DNA from: Antedon mediterranea
Lineage: Eukaryota > Echinodermata > Crinoidea > Comatulida > Antedonidae
Direction of reading: 5' to 3'
Length of the DNA: 64,000 bases
Assembly (NCBI RefSeq): GCF_964355755.1
Contig: NC_092679.1
Span: 8,558,001 to 8,622,000, forward strand
Shown: piece by piece, positions 61,701 through 64,000 of the stretch
How the letters are laid out: each line of letters opens with the position of its first letter
How positions within the stretch are numbered: the first letter of the stretch is position 1
Notes under the pieces: generated by a model
What the model was told of the DNA's origin: nothing
Seen by the model: only the letters and a program-made list of their open reading frames with translations
Database searches by the model: none
Position numbers and translations under genes: made by a program

Positions 61701-64000
61701 GAAAAAAAATGCCATGCAACTTTGTTTCTGATTTTAAAAAAAATGTTCATTTGTTTAGGCCTGACATTTACAACCCTCAAAATATCTCACTTTCCAAAAA
61801 AATATTTATTTTCAATTAAAAAAAAAAAGAAAAGAAATATCCCTAGAGGTTCGAACCCACTAGTGAGAGCACTCAAACTTCAGCATTACCCGTTACGCCA
61901 CAAACCAGTAGATGACTGAAGAGCTGATAATACTCTATTTATATGAAATAAATAATAAATCAATGAAAAATAATGCAATGCAACTTTGTTTCTGATTGTA
62001 AAAAAGGTCCACTTGTTTAGGCCTGATATTTACAACCCTCAAAATATCTCACTTTCAAAAACAATATTTATTTTAAATTAAAAAAAAAAAAAAATACCTG
62101 GAGGTTCGAACCCACTACTGAGAGCACTCCAACCTGAGCATTACCCGTTACGCCACAAACCAGTAGATGACTGAGGAGCTGATGATAGTCTATTTATATG
62201 AAATGAATGATCAATCAATGAAAAATAATGCCATGCAACTTTGTTTCTGATTTTAAAAAAGGTCCACTTTGTTAGGCTTGACATTTAAAACCATAAAAAT
62301 ATCTCACTTTCAAAAACAATATTTATTTTCAAATAAAAAAAAAAAGAAAAAAAAATTTCCTAGAGGTTCGAACCCACTACTGAGAGAACTCAAACCTGAG
62401 CATTACCGGTTACGCCACAAACCTGTAGATGAGTGAAAAGCTGATAATAGTCTATTTATATGAAATGAATGATCCATCAATGTAAAATGATGTTATGCAA
62501 CTTTGTTTCTGATTTTTAAAAAGGTTCACTTGTTTAGGCCTGACATTCACAACCCTAAAAAATATCTTATTTTCAAAAAAAATATTTATTTTCAATAAGA
62601 AAAAAAAAGCAATATCCCTAGAGGTTCGACCCACTACTCAGAGTACTCAAACCTGGGTATTACCCGTTGCGCCTCAAACCAGTAGATAACTGAAGAGCTG
62701 ATAATAGTCTATTTATATGAAATAAATAATAAATCAATGAAAAATAATGCCATGCAACTTTGTTTCTGATTTTAAAAAAAGGTTCATTTGTTTAGGCCTG
62801 ACATTTACAACCCTCAAAATATCTCACTTTCAAAAACAATATTTATTTTAAATTTAAAAAAACAAAAAATAAAAAATATCCGTAGAGGTTCGAACCCACT
62901 AGTGAGAGCACTCAAACTTGAGCATTACCCGTTACGCCACAAACCAGTAGATTACTGAAGAGCTGATAATAATCTATTTATATGAAATGGATGATCAATC
63001 AATGAAAAATAATGCCATACAACTTTGTTTCTGATTTTAAAAAAGGTCCACTTGTTTAGGCCTAATATTTGCAACCCTCAAAATATCTCACTTTCAAAAA
63101 CAATATTAATTTTCAATTTAAAAAAAAAAAATCCCTAGAGGCTCGAACCCACTACTGAGAGCACTCAAACCTGAGCATTATCCGTTACCCCACAAACCAG
63201 TAGATGACTGTGGAGCTGATAATAGTCTATTTATATGAAATGAATGATCAATCAATGAAAAATAATGCAATGCAACTTTGTTTCTGATTTTAAAAAAGGT
63301 CCACTTGTTTAGGCCTGACATTTACAACCCTCAAAATATCTCACTTTCAAAAACAATATTTATTTTCAATTTAAAAATATCTCACTTTCAAAAACAATAT
63401 TTATTTTCAATTTAAAAAAAAGAAAGAAAAAATATTCGTAGAGGTTCGAACCCACTACTGCGAAAACTAAAACCAGAGCACTACCGGTTACTCCACAAAC
63501 CAGTAGATGAGTGAAGAGCTGATAATAGTCTATTTATATGAAATGAATGATCCATCAACTTTGTTTCTGATTTAAAAAAAGGTCCACTTGGTTAGGCTTG
63601 ACATTTAAAACCATAAAAATATCTCACTTTCAAAAACAATATTTATTTTCAAATAAAAAAAAAAGAAAAAAAATATCCCTATTTATATGAAATTAATGAT
63701 CAATCAATGAAAAATAATGCCATGCAACTTTGTTTCTGATTTAAAAAAAAATGTTCATTTGTTTAGGCCTGACATTTACAACCCTCAAAATATCTCACTT
63801 TCCAAAAAAATATTTATTTTCAATTAAAAAAAAAAAGAAAATAAATATCCCTAGAGGTTCGAACCCACTAGTGAGAGCACTCAAACTTCAGCATTACCCG
63901 TTACGCCACAGACCAGTAGATGACTGAAGAGCTGATAATACTCTATTTATATGAAATAAATAATAAATCAATGAAAAATAATGCAATGCAACTTTGTTTC

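Larger units (their letters stand above)
58180..64000 (-). repeat. ~262-bp satellite whose units carry tRNA-like Pol III modules
   Basis: A tandem array running off the right edge. Each unit holds, in plus orientation, AATAGTCTATTTATATGAAAT, TGATCAATCAATG, GCCATGCAACTTTGTTTCTG, TTGTTTAGGCCTGACATTTAC, ATCTCACTTTCAAAAACAATATTTATTTTCA, an A-run broken by one G, and the tRNA-like part. On the minus strand that part reads box A TGGCGTAACGGG, box B GGTTCGAACCT starting 43 bp later, then T-runs. The plus-strand start of each box B complement is at 58235, 58497, 58759, 59015, 59276, 59539, 59801, 60058, 60314, 60619, 60882, 61144, 61413, 61847, 62102, 62364, 62622, 62886, 63139, 63442 and 63855. Most steps are 253-269 bp. 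The exceptions are 305/303 (a 44-bp internal duplication) and 434/413 (a partial unit lacking the tRNA-like part). Some box B copies are damaged, for example 59015, 59801 and 60058. Confidence 0.9.

Noticed and set aside
59402-61919. Recurrent peptide containing LFRPDIYNPQNISLSKTIF in several units
   Set aside because: It is the translation of the conserved part of the 262-bp satellite. It ends in poly-Lys from the A-run and has no independent coding evidence.
58180-64000. A cluster of functional tRNA genes
   Set aside because: Box A, box B and the D stem are kept, but the acceptor, anticodon and T stems do not pair well. The units are better described as tRNA-derived repeats.

Overview
The window is eukaryotic repeat DNA. 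I found no gene whose protein product I can support. The longest reading frames lie in tandem repeats and most begin at GTG or TTG. A marine invertebrate, perhaps an echinoderm or other invertebrate deuterostome, is a guess. It rests on repeated TAGGCCTA-type motifs in the unique DNA (near 46,663, 49,149, 49,477 and 57,699), the very large satellite, and tRNA-derived repeats. Nothing in the window is diagnostic of a taxon.

Layout. (1) 1-55,802, with two interruptions, is one purine-rich satellite of about 51 kb. Its monomer is roughly 17-20 bp, of the form (GA)n-TAGATCAGCGA, always in the same orientation. It is arranged in higher-order units of about 1.8-2.0 kb and in larger duplications, including one pair about 11.9 kb apart. 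A 138-bp non-repetitive island sits inside it in four almost identical copies (7,793; 25,887; 33,136; 37,100). (2) 29,842-30,261 is a 420-bp insertion with an 8-bp target duplication. It looks like a 5'-truncated retrocopy on the minus strand. (3) 46,171-50,083 is a 3.9-kb element with 36-bp terminal inverted repeats. It contains a 21-bp minisatellite and a duplicated GACC/GACA-rich block but no recognisable transposase. (4) 55,803-56,414 holds about three copies of a ~193-bp AT-rich repeat that can fold back on itself. (5) 56,745-57,000 holds a 73-nt tRNA-like sequence (anticodon GAC) joined to a body with a perfect 13-bp inverted repeat, a candidate SINE. (6) From about 58,180 to the window end (and beyond) is a second satellite of ~262 bp. 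Nearly every unit carries, on the minus strand, a tRNA-like Pol III module: box A, box B at the tRNA spacing, and a T-run terminator. A diverged single copy lies outside the array at 56,415.

The region therefore reads as a heterochromatin-like block where a simple-sequence satellite meets a tRNA-derived satellite, with a few mobile elements inserted. The most interesting signals are the tandem Pol III modules, the conserved island repeated inside the GA satellite, and the two insertions whose ancestral empty sites can be read from sister repeats in the same window. All alignments were made by eye.
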